DNA from: Rubneribacter badeniensis | Lineage (GTDB): Bacteria; Actinomycetota; Coriobacteriia; Coriobacteriales; Eggerthellaceae | Assembly: GCF_002899695.1 (NCBI RefSeq) | Contig: NZ_PPEL01000025.1 | Coordinates: forward strand, 1 to 32,593 | Reading direction: 5' to 3' | DNA length: 32,593 bases | Shown here: positions 22,494 through 30,780 of the stretch, piece after piece | Layout of the letters: each line of letters begins with the position of its first letter | Position numbering within the stretch: position 1 is the first letter of the stretch | Program-made: the position numbers and the translations under genes | The notes under the pieces: generated by a model | Databases searched by the model: none | Told to the model about the DNA's origin: nothing | What the model saw: the letters and a program-made list of their open reading frames with translations, nothing else

Positions 22494-25190
22494 ATGACAC
22501 AGCCTACCATCACGAGGCGCAGTTTCGTGAAGTCGGCAGCGGCGCTCGGTGCGGCGTGCGGTCTGGGCGTCGCCGTGAACGACGATCTCGTGCACGTCGA
22601 GCCGGCTCATGCTGACACGGGCGGCGACGTGAAGATCGTGAAGACGGCCTGTCGCGCCTGCATCGCCAGCTGCGCCGTGCTGGCCCACGTGAAGAACGGT
22701 CGCGTCATCAAGATCGAGGGCAACCCCGAAAGCCCCATGAGCCAAGGCGGCCTGTGCGCCAAGGGCATGGCCGGCATCCAAGCGCTCTATCATCCGAATC
22801 GCAACAAGTACCCCATGCGTCGCGTGGGCGAACGCGGCCAGAACCAGTGGGAGCGCATCACGTGGGACGAGGCCATCACCGAGATCGCCACGAAGCTCAT
22901 CGAGATCGACGAGAAGTACGGCTCGGAGTGCGTGGCCGTGTCTACCGGCGGTGGCGGCAACCCGCACTTCAGCAATGTGAAGCGCTTCGGCGAGGCCATC
23001 AACACGCCCAACGTGTGGGAGCCCGGCTGCGCGCAATGCTACTTGCCGCGCATGGCCGCTTCGCAGCTGTCGAACGGCATGGGCAAGCCGAACAACCTGT
23101 CGTTCAGCGATTCGAACGGCTGGGACTACTACTTCACCGACTCGCCGGTGGAATCGCTTGTGCTGTGGGGCACCGACCCGTCCAACAGCTCGGTTGCCAC
23201 GGGCGGTCGCGCGCTTGCCGAACTGCGCGCTCGCGAACAGGGCCTCAAGACGGTGGTCATCGACCCGCGTATGACCATGGACGCGGCCAAGGCCGATGTG
23301 TGGTTGCCCATCCGCCCCGGCACGGACGCTGCGCTCATCATGGCGTGGACGAAGTGGATCATCGATAACGAGAAGTATGATACGGAGTTCTGCACGAACT
23401 GGACGAACATGCCCTACCTTGTGAACCCCGAGACGCGCCTTACGCTCAAGCCGACGGAATGCGGCCTCGAAGGTTCTGATGCCGACTACGTTATATGGGA
23501 TCCTGCGCAGAACAAGCCCGTCGTGCTCGAATATCCCATGAACGAAGGCGTGGTGCCTCCCCTGTTCGGCACGTACGAGATCGACGGCAAGCAGTATCCC
23601 ACGGGTGGTCAGTTGCTTAAGGAAAGCGTGGAGGAGTTCACGCTGGCGAAGGCGGCCGAAATCTGCTGGCTTCAAGAGGATCAGATTGAAAAAGCGCTGG
23701 AAATATACACCTCCGGCCAGTCAGGCATCATGCAAGGTGTGGCGATCGACCAGTACGAGCAGTCGCAGCAATGCGCTCTTGGCGCACTCAATCTCGAATA
23801 CCTCATGGGCAATGTGCAGAAGCCCGGTTCCATGCTGCAGAGTTTCAAAGTGTGTCCGGCGCGCGACCAGATTCCCAACACCCCGCGATTCATGAAGCGC
23901 GAGAAGATACTGAAGCGCCTGGGCGTGCAGGAGCACAAGGGTCTGCTCGATTGGGACATGGCGTTCATCCCCGCGGTGCTCAAAGCTATGAAAGACGGCG
24001 ATCCGTATCAGATCCACGCATGGTTCGAGCGCTCCGGCAACAAGCACGTTATGCTGGGCAATTCCACATGCCTCGACGAGATCGTGCCGAACGTTGATTT
24101 CATCTGCCACATCTTCATGTATCCGACGGCGTTCTCGGTGCTGTGCGCGGACATGCTGCTGCCGTCGGCCGAGTGGTTGGAGACGAACCTCGTCATTCCG
24201 CAGCTCAACACCATCGTGATACGTCAGGCGGTCACCCATCTCTTCGAGACGGTGGAAGAGGGCCTTATTTGGACGCAGATCGTGCAGAAGATGGCCGAAC
24301 TGGGCAACGAGCATGCGAAGGCGGCGTTCACGGCCGAAGGCACCAACGGCATCCCCATGTACAAAAACGAGTACGAGAAACAGAAGCTGCATCTGGACAA
24401 GCTTGACATGTCGTGGGAAGAGGCTGCGGCGAAGGGCGTGTTCGAGTGGTGCACCGAGGACGAGTACCGCACCTACTACACGTACAAGGCCGTGGACGAG
24501 GCTACGGGCAAGGCGAAAGGCTTCGGCACGCCGTCCAAGAAGTGCGAGGTGTACTGCGAATCCAACACCATCCTCGGGCGCACCGGGTTTCCCTGGTCGC
24601 AGTGCTTCGAGGAGAAGAACCTCGTGCTGGAGCCGGCATCGAAGGACTACGAGCCGCTGTGCTACTACAAGGAGCCGGCGGAAAGCCCGCTCACGGACAC
24701 GGAGTACCCACTCGTGCTGACTGAGGGCCGTCTTCCCATGTACCACCACGGCACGCTGCGCAACATTCCCTACCTGCGCGAGATCTACCCCGTGCCGGAG
24801 CTGTGGATCCATCCCGAGGATGCGGCGAAGTACGGCGTGGAGGACGGTCAGTGGTGCACCATCGCCAGCCGTCGCGGCGAGACGCACGGCAAGGCGCGCG
24901 TGACCACCGCCATTGCGAAGGGCGTGGTGTACCAGGAGCGGTTCTGGGCGCCCGAGCTGCTTGATTCGGATCCTGAGCGCGCGTACAAGGTGATGAACAT
25001 CAACGTGCTGACCAAGAACGACGAGCCGTACAACCCCGAGTACGGCACCTACACCCTGCGCGGCTTCCAGGTGAGGGTCACGCCTGACGCCGCCGCACCG
25101 GAAGGCGTGTGGACCGAGCCCGAGCAGTTCGAGCCCTGGATGCCGCAGCCGAGCGATCCCACCGAGGAGGTGTTCGAATATGGCGCATAA
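22494..25190 (+). CDS. Tat-exported molybdopterin oxidoreductase, DMSO reductase superfamily, substrate unknown
   Basis: An 898-residue catalytic subunit. The N-terminus has a twin-arginine signal (TRRSFVKSAAALGAACGLGVAV, residues about 7-28). The [4Fe-4S] site is Cys53-x2-Cys56-x3-Cys60-x27-Cys88. Bis-MGD-binding regions and the C-terminal dinucleotide domain (from about residue 745, LTEGRLPMYHHGTLRN) are present. The metal-ligand region reads VWEPGCAQCYLPRM, with Cys179 and Cys182, so Mo or W is probably Cys-ligated, not Ser-ligated as in true DMSO reductase. That leaves polysulfide, arsenate, catechol dehydroxylation and other substrates possible. AAGGAGGAGGG precedes the ATG. The DmsB-like gene overlaps its end by 11 bases. 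Eggerthellaceae carry many such paralogues, each tied to one electron acceptor. Confidence 0.9.
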   Translation: MTQPTITRRSFVKSAAALGAACGLGVAVNDDLVHVEPAHADTGGDVKIVKTACRACIASCAVLAHVKNGRVIKIEGNPESPMSQGGLCAKGMAGIQALYHPNRNKYPMRRVGERGQNQWERITWDEAITEIATKLIEIDEKYGSECVAVSTGGGGNPHFSNVKRFGEAINTPNVWEPGCAQCYLPRMAASQLSNGMGKPNNLSFSDSNGWDYYFTDSPVESLVLWGTDPSNSSVATGGRALAELRAREQGLKTVVIDPRMTMDAAKADVWLPIRPGTDAALIMAWTKWIIDNEKYDTEFCTNWTNMPYLVNPETRLTLKPTECGLEGSDADYVIWDPAQNKPVVLEYPMNEGVVPPLFGTYEIDGKQYPTGGQLLKESVEEFTLAKAAEICWLQEDQIEKALEIYTSGQSGIMQGVAIDQYEQSQQCALGALNLEYLMGNVQKPGSMLQSFKVCPARDQIPNTPRFMKREKILKRLGVQEHKGLLDWDMAFIPAVLKAMKDGDPYQIHAWFERSGNKHVMLGNSTCLDEIVPNVDFICHIFMYPTAFSVLCADMLLPSAEWLETNLVIPQLNTIVIRQAVTHLFETVEEGLIWTQIVQKMAELGNEHAKAAFTAEGTNGIPMYKNEYEKQKLHLDKLDMSWEEAAAKGVFEWCTEDEYRTYYTYKAVDEATGKAKGFGTPSKKCEVYCESNTILGRTGFPWSQCFEEKNLVLEPASKDYEPLCYYKEPAESPLTDTEYPLVLTEGRLPMYHHGTLRNIPYLREIYPVPELWIHPEDAAKYGVEDGQWCTIASRRGETHGKARVTTAIAKGVVYQERFWAPELLDSDPERAYKVMNINVLTKNDEPYNPEYGTYTLRGFQVRVTPDAAAPEGVWTEPEQFEPWMPQPSDPTEEVFEYGA

Positions 25191-25764
25191 CTGCATCGTG
25201 GTGAACCTCGACCGTTGCACGGGCTGCTATTCCTGCGAGATCACGTGCAAGATGGAAAACGACGTCGCCTTGGGCGAGTATTGGAACAAGATGCTGCAGC
25301 GAGGGCCCTTCGGCGAGTACCCGAACATGGTTCGCTATCCGCTGCCCACCATGTGCCAGCAGTGCGCCGATGCGCCGTGCGTGCACGTGTGCCCGACGGG
25401 CGCGAGCTACCGCGACGGCAACAACGTGGTGCTTATCGACCGCGAGAAGTGCATCGGCTGCAAGTACTGCATGATGGCCTGCCCCTACGGCGTGCGCGAC
25501 TGGAACAAGGCGTCTCAGACGGTGGAGAAGTGCACGTTGTGCGGCCATCTGACCGCGAACGGCGAGCTTCCCGCCTGCGTGAAAAGCTGCAGCGCCGGCG
25601 CCCGCTTCTACGGCGACCTCGACGATCCGAACTCGGATGTGTCCCAGGAGCTTGCGAAGTACGACGAGGCGGACATCCACGAGCTTCCGAACGTGGGCAA
25701 CAACCCCTGCACGAAGTACATCATGACCAGCATGCACGGCGAGTGGATGGAAGGGGTTGAGTAG
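25180..25764 (+). CDS. DmsB-like electron-transfer subunit with four [4Fe-4S] clusters
   Basis: A 194-residue ferredoxin-type protein. Cys clusters occur at residues 13/16/19/23, 59/62/67/71, 91/94/97/101 and 118/121/133/137, the four-cluster layout of DmsB, PhsB and NrfC. It has no signal peptide of its own and would be exported bound to the Tat-dependent catalytic subunit. It passes electrons from the membrane anchor to the molybdenum site. The start overlaps the catalytic gene end by 11 bases and the anchor gene starts 1 base after its stop, so all three are translationally coupled. Confidence 0.93.
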   Translation: MAHNCIVVNLDRCTGCYSCEITCKMENDVALGEYWNKMLQRGPFGEYPNMVRYPLPTMCQQCADAPCVHVCPTGASYRDGNNVVLIDREKCIGCKYCMMACPYGVRDWNKASQTVEKCTLCGHLTANGELPACVKSCSAGARFYGDLDDPNSDVSQELAKYDEADIHELPNVGNNPCTKYIMTSMHGEWMEGVE

Positions 25765-25765
25765 C

Positions 25766-26575
25766 ATGGAGATCCAATGGTCCCTCGTTCTGTTCACGGC
25801 TGTCGCCGGCTGCGGAACCTGGGCGTCGGTGGGTGTTGCGGTGGACGAGCTGCGTGGCCTGACCGAGCGCACGAATCGTTTGGCATCGGCGGTGGCTTTG
25901 GTGCTGGCCGTGGTTGGCGGCATCGCGTCGGTGACGCACTTGTCGCATCCCGACCGCATCATGGCGGTGCTCGGACATCCCACTCCGGGTATCTTCCTTG
26001 AAGCACTCCTCATCGGCTTGTTCATTTTGGCAGAGGTCGTGTATCTGATCCTGCTCGCCCGCGGCGTTTCGGCGGGCGTGCGCAAGGCCGTGGCGGTGGC
26101 GGCCGCCGTCATCGGCGTCGTGTTCAGCTTCGCGAGCGGTTACTCCTACATGATGGAGGCTCGTCCCACGTGGAACACCATCGCGTTGCCGTTTGGCTAC
26201 CTGGGATTCGCTGCGGCGAGCGGTTTGGCGCTGTACCTGCTGCTGGCCGCTCTGAAGAAAGAGCGCGACGAGGCCCTTAAGCTGGCCGGCATCGAAACGG
26301 TTGTCGGCGGCGTGCTTGCAATCGCATCGGGTTTGGCCTTCGGGTTCGCGTCTGGCGCGGCTATGGGCGATTCCGCAGCCGTGTTCTGGGTTTCGCTTGC
26401 ATGCGGCGGTGTGGTGCCTGCGGTGTGCGGGTGGCTTGCTTGCAGCAAGCCGGCATCGACGCTCGCGCTTGGGGTTGTTGCGTTTGCGGGCGGCATCGCC
26501 GGCTCGGTCGCTTTCCGCGCCGTCATGTGGATGGTGGGCACGGCGGTGGCCAACTATTTCGGAATCGCGCTGTAG
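25766..26575 (+). CDS. DmsC-like membrane anchor subunit
   Basis: A 269-residue, very hydrophobic protein with about eight membrane segments. It begins MEIQWSLVLFTAVAGCGTW, a start typical of the DmsC anchor family. Such subunits oxidise menaquinol and pass electrons to the DmsB-like subunit on the outer face. ATG 25766 is 1 base past the DmsB-like stop; a TTG in frame at 25757 is less likely. It is the third member of the DmsABC-like complex. Confidence 0.88.
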   Translation: MEIQWSLVLFTAVAGCGTWASVGVAVDELRGLTERTNRLASAVALVLAVVGGIASVTHLSHPDRIMAVLGHPTPGIFLEALLIGLFILAEVVYLILLARGVSAGVRKAVAVAAAVIGVVFSFASGYSYMMEARPTWNTIALPFGYLGFAAASGLALYLLLAALKKERDEALKLAGIETVVGGVLAIASGLAFGFASGAAMGDSAAVFWVSLACGGVVPAVCGWLACSKPASTLALGVVAFAGGIAGSVAFRAVMWMVGTAVANYFGIAL

Positions 26576-26728
26576 CGACGCTTGCAAGGTGGGGGCTGTG
26601 CGCTACGTGGGCGGCAGCCTCCACCTGCCGTGGTTGGTCGCGCGGCCAGGCCGCAAGCGCCTTTCTCTCCAGGCGCAGGGCTTAGCCGAACGATCGAGGC
26701 AAGGGCAAGCAGGATCACGACGAATCTA

Positions 26729-26766
26729 AGAGGTTGAGAGGCTGAGAGGACGAGAGGCGAGGAGGA
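26729..26766 (+). repeat. Tandem 8-base purine repeat ending in a ribosome site
   Basis: Four near-copies of AGAGGNNG stand in a row (AGAGGTTG, AGAGGCTG, AGAGGACG, AGAGGCG), followed by AGGAGG just before the chaperone gene start. Each unit resembles a Shine-Dalgarno sequence. It may have grown by slippage, and copy number could affect translation of the chaperone. Confidence 0.5.
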
Positions 26767-26770
26767 CGGC

Positions 26771-27439
26771 ATGGGGCTGCACGAGCGCGAAGAGCTGGTC
26801 GCGATGAACACCGCTCGCAAGGGCTTTTACGAGTTTTTGGCAAGCGTGTACAAAGTGGAGTTGACCGAAGAGCAGATCGAGTCGTTGGCGAAGTGCGATC
26901 TTCCTGCGGACGACGAATTCGTGGGTGCGGGGTACTCTGCAGTGAAGGAATACCTGCGTCATCGCGATTCCGGCACACGTCAGGAGCTTGCGGTGGATTA
27001 CGCGCGCGTGTTTTTGGGCGCGGGCATGTACGAGCAGATTACCGCGCCGCCGTACGAGTCGGTGTACACAAGCCCCGAGCATTTGCTCATGCAGGAAGCG
27101 CGCGACGAGGTGGTGGCCTGCTACCTGAGCGAAGGGCTGGGTTTGCCGGCCGAGAACACCATGCCCGAGGACCATCTGTCCTTCGAGCTTCAGTTCATGG
27201 CCAAGCTTATCGAGCGTGCTCAGGCGGCGCTCGAGGCCGGAGACGATGCGCGCTACGCCGCGCTGTGCGAGAAACAGCGCCTGTTCTTTGACGAGCATCT
27301 GGCCGGATGGGTGCCGCGCTTGTGCGCCGATGTCCGCGCGTATGCGCGCACGGCGTTTTATCGCGGCATCGCCGATATCACCGAAGGATTCCTCGCATTG
27401 GAGGATCAGGTGATCGAGCCGGTCGGCAAAGCGGCATAA
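26771..27439 (+). CDS. TorD/DmsD-family molybdoenzyme chaperone
   Basis: A 222-residue, mainly helical cytoplasmic protein. Family motifs include VDYARVFLGAG (about 76-86), APPYESVY (about 93-100) and MPEDHLSFELQFMAKL (about 135-150). TorD-like chaperones bind the Tat signal of the catalytic subunit, hold it until the molybdenum cofactor is inserted, and prevent early export. ATG 26771 follows an AGGAGG that ends a run of SD-like repeats. The 195-base gap before it contains no gene. It sits between the DmsABC-like and NapGH-like genes, so it most likely serves the same enzyme. Confidence 0.9.
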   Translation: MGLHEREELVAMNTARKGFYEFLASVYKVELTEEQIESLAKCDLPADDEFVGAGYSAVKEYLRHRDSGTRQELAVDYARVFLGAGMYEQITAPPYESVYTSPEHLLMQEARDEVVACYLSEGLGLPAENTMPEDHLSFELQFMAKLIERAQAALEAGDDARYAALCEKQRLFFDEHLAGWVPRLCADVRAYARTAFYRGIADITEGFLALEDQVIEPVGKAA

Positions 27440-27458
27440 GCGGCGAACGGAGGAAGCC

Positions 27459-28097
27459 GTGGTCGAGTACACGCGTCGCGCGTTCATGGGGTTCTGCGGT
27501 GCCGCTGCGGCGTTCGCGGGATTCGGCGGGGTGGTAAAAGCCTTTGACGGCGCGTCTGAAACCGATCTTCTGCGCCCGCCGGGAGCGCAGGACGAGCTGC
27601 GCCTTCTGGCGTCGTGCGTGAAGTGCGACCGTTGTCGCAGCGTGTGCCATACGGGCGTTATCGGGGTGGCCGAGGTGGGAGATGGCGTGGTGCGCGCCCG
27701 TACGCCCAAGCTGAACTTTCATCGGGGGAGCTGCGACTTCTGCGGAGACTGCCTGCGCGTGTGCCCGACGGGGGCGATCGGGAATTTCGATCCGGATGTG
27801 GACAAAGTGGGCGTGGCGGTGGTGCAGAAGGATCGCTGCCTTGCTTACTATCAGGGCTGCGTCGAGTGCGAGCGAGCGTGCCCCTTCGAGGCCGTCGAAC
27901 TGGACGATGCCGGCCATCCGGTGGTGAATGCCGAGCGCTGCAACGGGTGCGGCGTCTGCGAGGAGATATGCCCCGCGCTCGTATACCGCAGCTTTGCCGG
28001 TGGTGCGCGACGCGGAATCGTGGTGGTCAGCCCGAGCCGGTTCGCGGCGCTCGGCACGACCGTCGTCGAGAACGAGAGCGAGATGAATGCCTCATGA
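27459..28097 (+). CDS. NapG-like Tat-exported ferredoxin with four [4Fe-4S] clusters
   Basis: A 212-residue protein with a short twin-arginine signal (YTRRAFMGFCGAAAAFAGFGG, Arg6-Arg7). Four Cys groups follow: CVKCDRC-x3-C, CDFCGDCLRVCP, CVECERACP and CNGCGVCEEICP. This is the NapG/MauM layout, and with a NapH partner such proteins carry electrons from quinol to a periplasmic reductase. GTG 27459 is the start, after GGAGG. It overlaps the NapH-like gene by 4 bases (ATGA), giving tight coupling. There is no napA here, so its likely acceptor is the molybdoenzyme encoded upstream. Confidence 0.9.
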   Translation: MVEYTRRAFMGFCGAAAAFAGFGGVVKAFDGASETDLLRPPGAQDELRLLASCVKCDRCRSVCHTGVIGVAEVGDGVVRARTPKLNFHRGSCDFCGDCLRVCPTGAIGNFDPDVDKVGVAVVQKDRCLAYYQGCVECERACPFEAVELDDAGHPVVNAERCNGCGVCEEICPALVYRSFAGGARRGIVVVSPSRFAALGTTVVENESEMNAS

Positions 28098-29017
28098 AGC
28101 GCGACGCGAAGCTGCTGCGCACGCTGTCCGCTTTGGCGGTGGTGGCGCTTGTGTGTTTGGGCTTGGCCTTCCATGCCGGAACGGGCACTCCTTCGGCCTG
28201 GGGCATCTACGACATCGCGGCGATCTGCCCGATCGGTGCGGTGGAGGTGGCTCTTGCCGCTAAAACCGTGGTGCCGCCGATGCTCATTGCGTTTGCCATC
28301 GGCGTGGTGCTTGTGCTGGTGTTTGGACGCGCGTTCTGCGCCTGGGGGTGCCCAGTGCCGCTTCTGCGGCGCATCTTCGGATCCGGTTCGTCTCGGGAAG
28401 CGGCCAAAGACGGTGCGGGCAAGCGCAAGAGGCTTTTCCGATCTTCCAAACTCGATGCGCTCGACATCCCCAACTCCAAGCGAGGCGGGGCGGGAGATTC
28501 GCGCAATTGGGTGCTGGGAGGCGCGCTTTTGTCCACAGCCGTGTTCGGGTTCCCGGTGTTTTGCCTGATATGCCCGGTGGGTTTGACGTTTGCCACCATC
28601 GTGGCGTTGTGGCGCCTCTTCCAGTTCAACGAAGTGGCTCTTTCGCTGGTGGTGTTTCCGGCCGTTCTTGTGTTAGAGTTGGCAGTGCTGCGAAAATGGT
28701 GCAGCCAGTTTTGCCCGCTCGGTGCGCTGCTGTCGCTGCTGTCGCGGCTGAACCGGACGTTTCGTCCGACAACCGACGAAGGAGCGTGCCTGCGCTCGTC
28801 TAAGGGCGAGCCGTGCCATCGGTGCGCCGAGGCGTGTCCCGAGGGCATCGATCTTCACGATCCGACCGCATCGGCACCGCTCAACGAGTGCACGAAGTGC
28901 CACGCATGCGCCGACGCCTGCCCGATGCACGCCATCACCTTTTCCTTTTTGCCGAAATCGACAAAGGAGAAGGGAGCTTCGCCGGAGGCGAAAGAGAAGG
29001 ATCGGATGCTACAATAA
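28094..29017 (+). CDS. NapH-like membrane ferredoxin
   Basis: A 307-residue protein with four to five membrane segments and Cys motifs of the NapH/YccM family: AICPIGAVE, FCAWGCPVP, CLICPVGL and WCSQFCPLGAL. Two [4Fe-4S] sites follow at the C-terminus (CHRCAEACPEG and CTKCHACADACPMH). NapH oxidises quinol and feeds NapG. The start ATG overlaps the stop of the NapG-like gene. A charged tail rich in Lys and Glu ends the protein. It provides a second possible quinol route beside the DmsC-like anchor. Confidence 0.9.
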   Translation: MKRDAKLLRTLSALAVVALVCLGLAFHAGTGTPSAWGIYDIAAICPIGAVEVALAAKTVVPPMLIAFAIGVVLVLVFGRAFCAWGCPVPLLRRIFGSGSSREAAKDGAGKRKRLFRSSKLDALDIPNSKRGGAGDSRNWVLGGALLSTAVFGFPVFCLICPVGLTFATIVALWRLFQFNEVALSLVVFPAVLVLELAVLRKWCSQFCPLGALLSLLSRLNRTFRPTTDEGACLRSSKGEPCHRCAEACPEGIDLHDPTASAPLNECTKCHACADACPMHAITFSFLPKSTKEKGASPEAKEKDRMLQ

Positions 29018-29074
29018 ATCGACGCGAAACGGGGTGCGCGCTGCGGTCGGGTTTTGCGAAGGGGGAAGAACGCT

Positions 29075-30640
29075 GTGGGGGCAGACAAGGCGAGCGGAAG
29101 GCGGGACGGTCGTGCGCGCTTCTCGGCGACGCGCTTGTGGGAAGATTTGGACGAGCAGTGGCCGAGCCTCAAATTTCTGGGTTTCGGTGCCTATTATGCC
29201 TGGATATTTCTTTGTTATAACAGCGATGTGCTGTTTGGCTGGGCGGGTAGCGCGGTGGGAAGCGATGCCATGTTCGCCATGTATCTGGCTTCCACGGCGG
29301 CGCTCGGCGTCGTGCTTATTGCGGCCGGTGTCTTCCACAACGTGGCTACCCGCATCGTGGAATCGCGGTCGGCGGTGCTTTCGATGGCGGGCGTTGCCGC
29401 TGTCACTACGCTGACGGCCGCTTGGTCGTCGCCTTCCGGTTCGCAGGATGCGCTGTTTATGGTCAGTTGCGCGCTGACGGGCGTTGGCACGGCGTTCGTT
29501 GCTTTGCGTTTGGGATCGGTGTACAGCACGGTAGGTGCGCGTCAGGCGCTCATGTACACCGCTGGCTCGTTCATCTTCGCAGGCATGCTGTTTTTCGTAT
29601 GCATCGGGCTCCCTCATCCGGTGGGGTTGTTGGCGACTGCGATGCTTCCTCTTGTTGCGACCGCGTTCACCATGGCGGCGACTCGCGGGCCGGTTGCGCC
29701 CTCCGAGGACATTGTCCCCATGTGCGAATTGCCCCGCGGTTATTTCGTTCGGCTTGCGGTTTCGGTGGTGGTGTTCTCGGTCATCGCGGGCGTCACCAAG
29801 GGGTTCATGGCGCTGCAGCAGCCGCTTTCGACGGTTACTGATCAAGGCGTCATTATCGTGTTCGCCACGGCTTGCACCGCGGTGCTGTTGTTTGTGCTGG
29901 TGGGATTGTTGGTGCGAGAGTTCGACACGAGCCAGCTGTACTACCCTATCATCATCCTCGCATGCTTGGGCAACCTTGCAGTGCCGCTGTTCGGAGGGTT
30001 CGGCGTTATCCAGGGAGAGCTGGCGAGCATCGCATACAATCTGTTCATCTTGATGGTGTGGTGCCTGCTTGCCAATGTGGCGAACCGCACCGACCTTGCG
30101 TATGCAAGCGTGTTCGGCTGGGGCCGTGGAGCATCTGCGGCGGGCACCACCATCGGCTGGTTCGCAGGTTCGTCGCTTGCGCCCTTGTTGCTCGAGAATC
30201 CCAGCAACATGGTGGCGTTCGCCATGGGCATGGTGTTCGTGCTGCTGGTGGTGTCGATGGTGGTGCTCAACGAGCGCACCATCGGCCAAGCGCTGAAAAA
30301 GACGCGCAACTCCCAAGCCAACCAGGCCGCTTGCGATCCCTCTTCGGGTGAACGGAGCGACGGCGGGGCGGGCGGTTTTCCCCGCGAAGGCGCTTGGACG
30401 AAGAGCTGCAATGCGCTAGCCGAGCAAGCGGGCCTGTCTTTGCGCGAACGCGACGTGCTGTTCTTGTTGGCAAAAGGCTACACGATCGAGCACATTGCCG
30501 GCGAGCTGGGCATCTCCTTCAACACCGCGAAGAGCCATATTCGCAATGTCTATGCGAAAGCGGGCGTGCATTCCAAGCAAGAGCTGCAAAGCCTCATCGA
30601 AGAACGCAAAGGCGCACTGCAAGCGGGGGCCTTTCGTTAG
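29075..30640 (+). CDS. Membrane-anchored LuxR-type regulator
   Basis: A 521-residue protein. About twelve hydrophobic segments fill residues 35-400. A linker follows, then a C-terminal LuxR/FixJ helix-turn-helix (LSLRERDVLFLLAKGYTIEHIAGELGISFNTAKSHIRNVYAKAG split over about 455-505). Such fusions are frequent in Eggerthellaceae next to molybdoenzyme operons, where they are thought to sense the substrate and activate transcription. GTG 29075 was chosen because GGGGGAAG lies about 9 bases upstream; a TTG at 29054 has no such signal. It lies 57 bases after the NapH-like gene on the same strand, so it may be in the operon or have its own promoter. Its ligand and target are inferred only from position. 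Confidence 0.87.
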   Translation: MGADKASGRRDGRARFSATRLWEDLDEQWPSLKFLGFGAYYAWIFLCYNSDVLFGWAGSAVGSDAMFAMYLASTAALGVVLIAAGVFHNVATRIVESRSAVLSMAGVAAVTTLTAAWSSPSGSQDALFMVSCALTGVGTAFVALRLGSVYSTVGARQALMYTAGSFIFAGMLFFVCIGLPHPVGLLATAMLPLVATAFTMAATRGPVAPSEDIVPMCELPRGYFVRLAVSVVVFSVIAGVTKGFMALQQPLSTVTDQGVIIVFATACTAVLLFVLVGLLVREFDTSQLYYPIIILACLGNLAVPLFGGFGVIQGELASIAYNLFILMVWCLLANVANRTDLAYASVFGWGRGASAAGTTIGWFAGSSLAPLLLENPSNMVAFAMGMVFVLLVVSMVVLNERTIGQALKKTRNSQANQAACDPSSGERSDGGAGGFPREGAWTKSCNALAEQAGLSLRERDVLFLLAKGYTIEHIAGELGISFNTAKSHIRNVYAKAGVHSKQELQSLIEERKGALQAGAFR

Positions 30641-30780
30641 CGCGCATTCATGCGCTCAATCTGCGAAGATGCGGAGATTGGCCCTGTGCGTGCGGGACCG
30701 CTGCGGATACAATAGGGGCAGGAGAGCGGGGCGACGGCTGCGGGGTGCGGCGGCCCCGGGGTGACGTAAGGAGCGCGCGC

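Noticed and set aside
23721-25220. Minus-strand frame of about 500 codons opposite the molybdoenzyme gene
   Set aside because: The plus-strand protein shows all the expected Fe-S and Tat motifs; the reverse frame has none.
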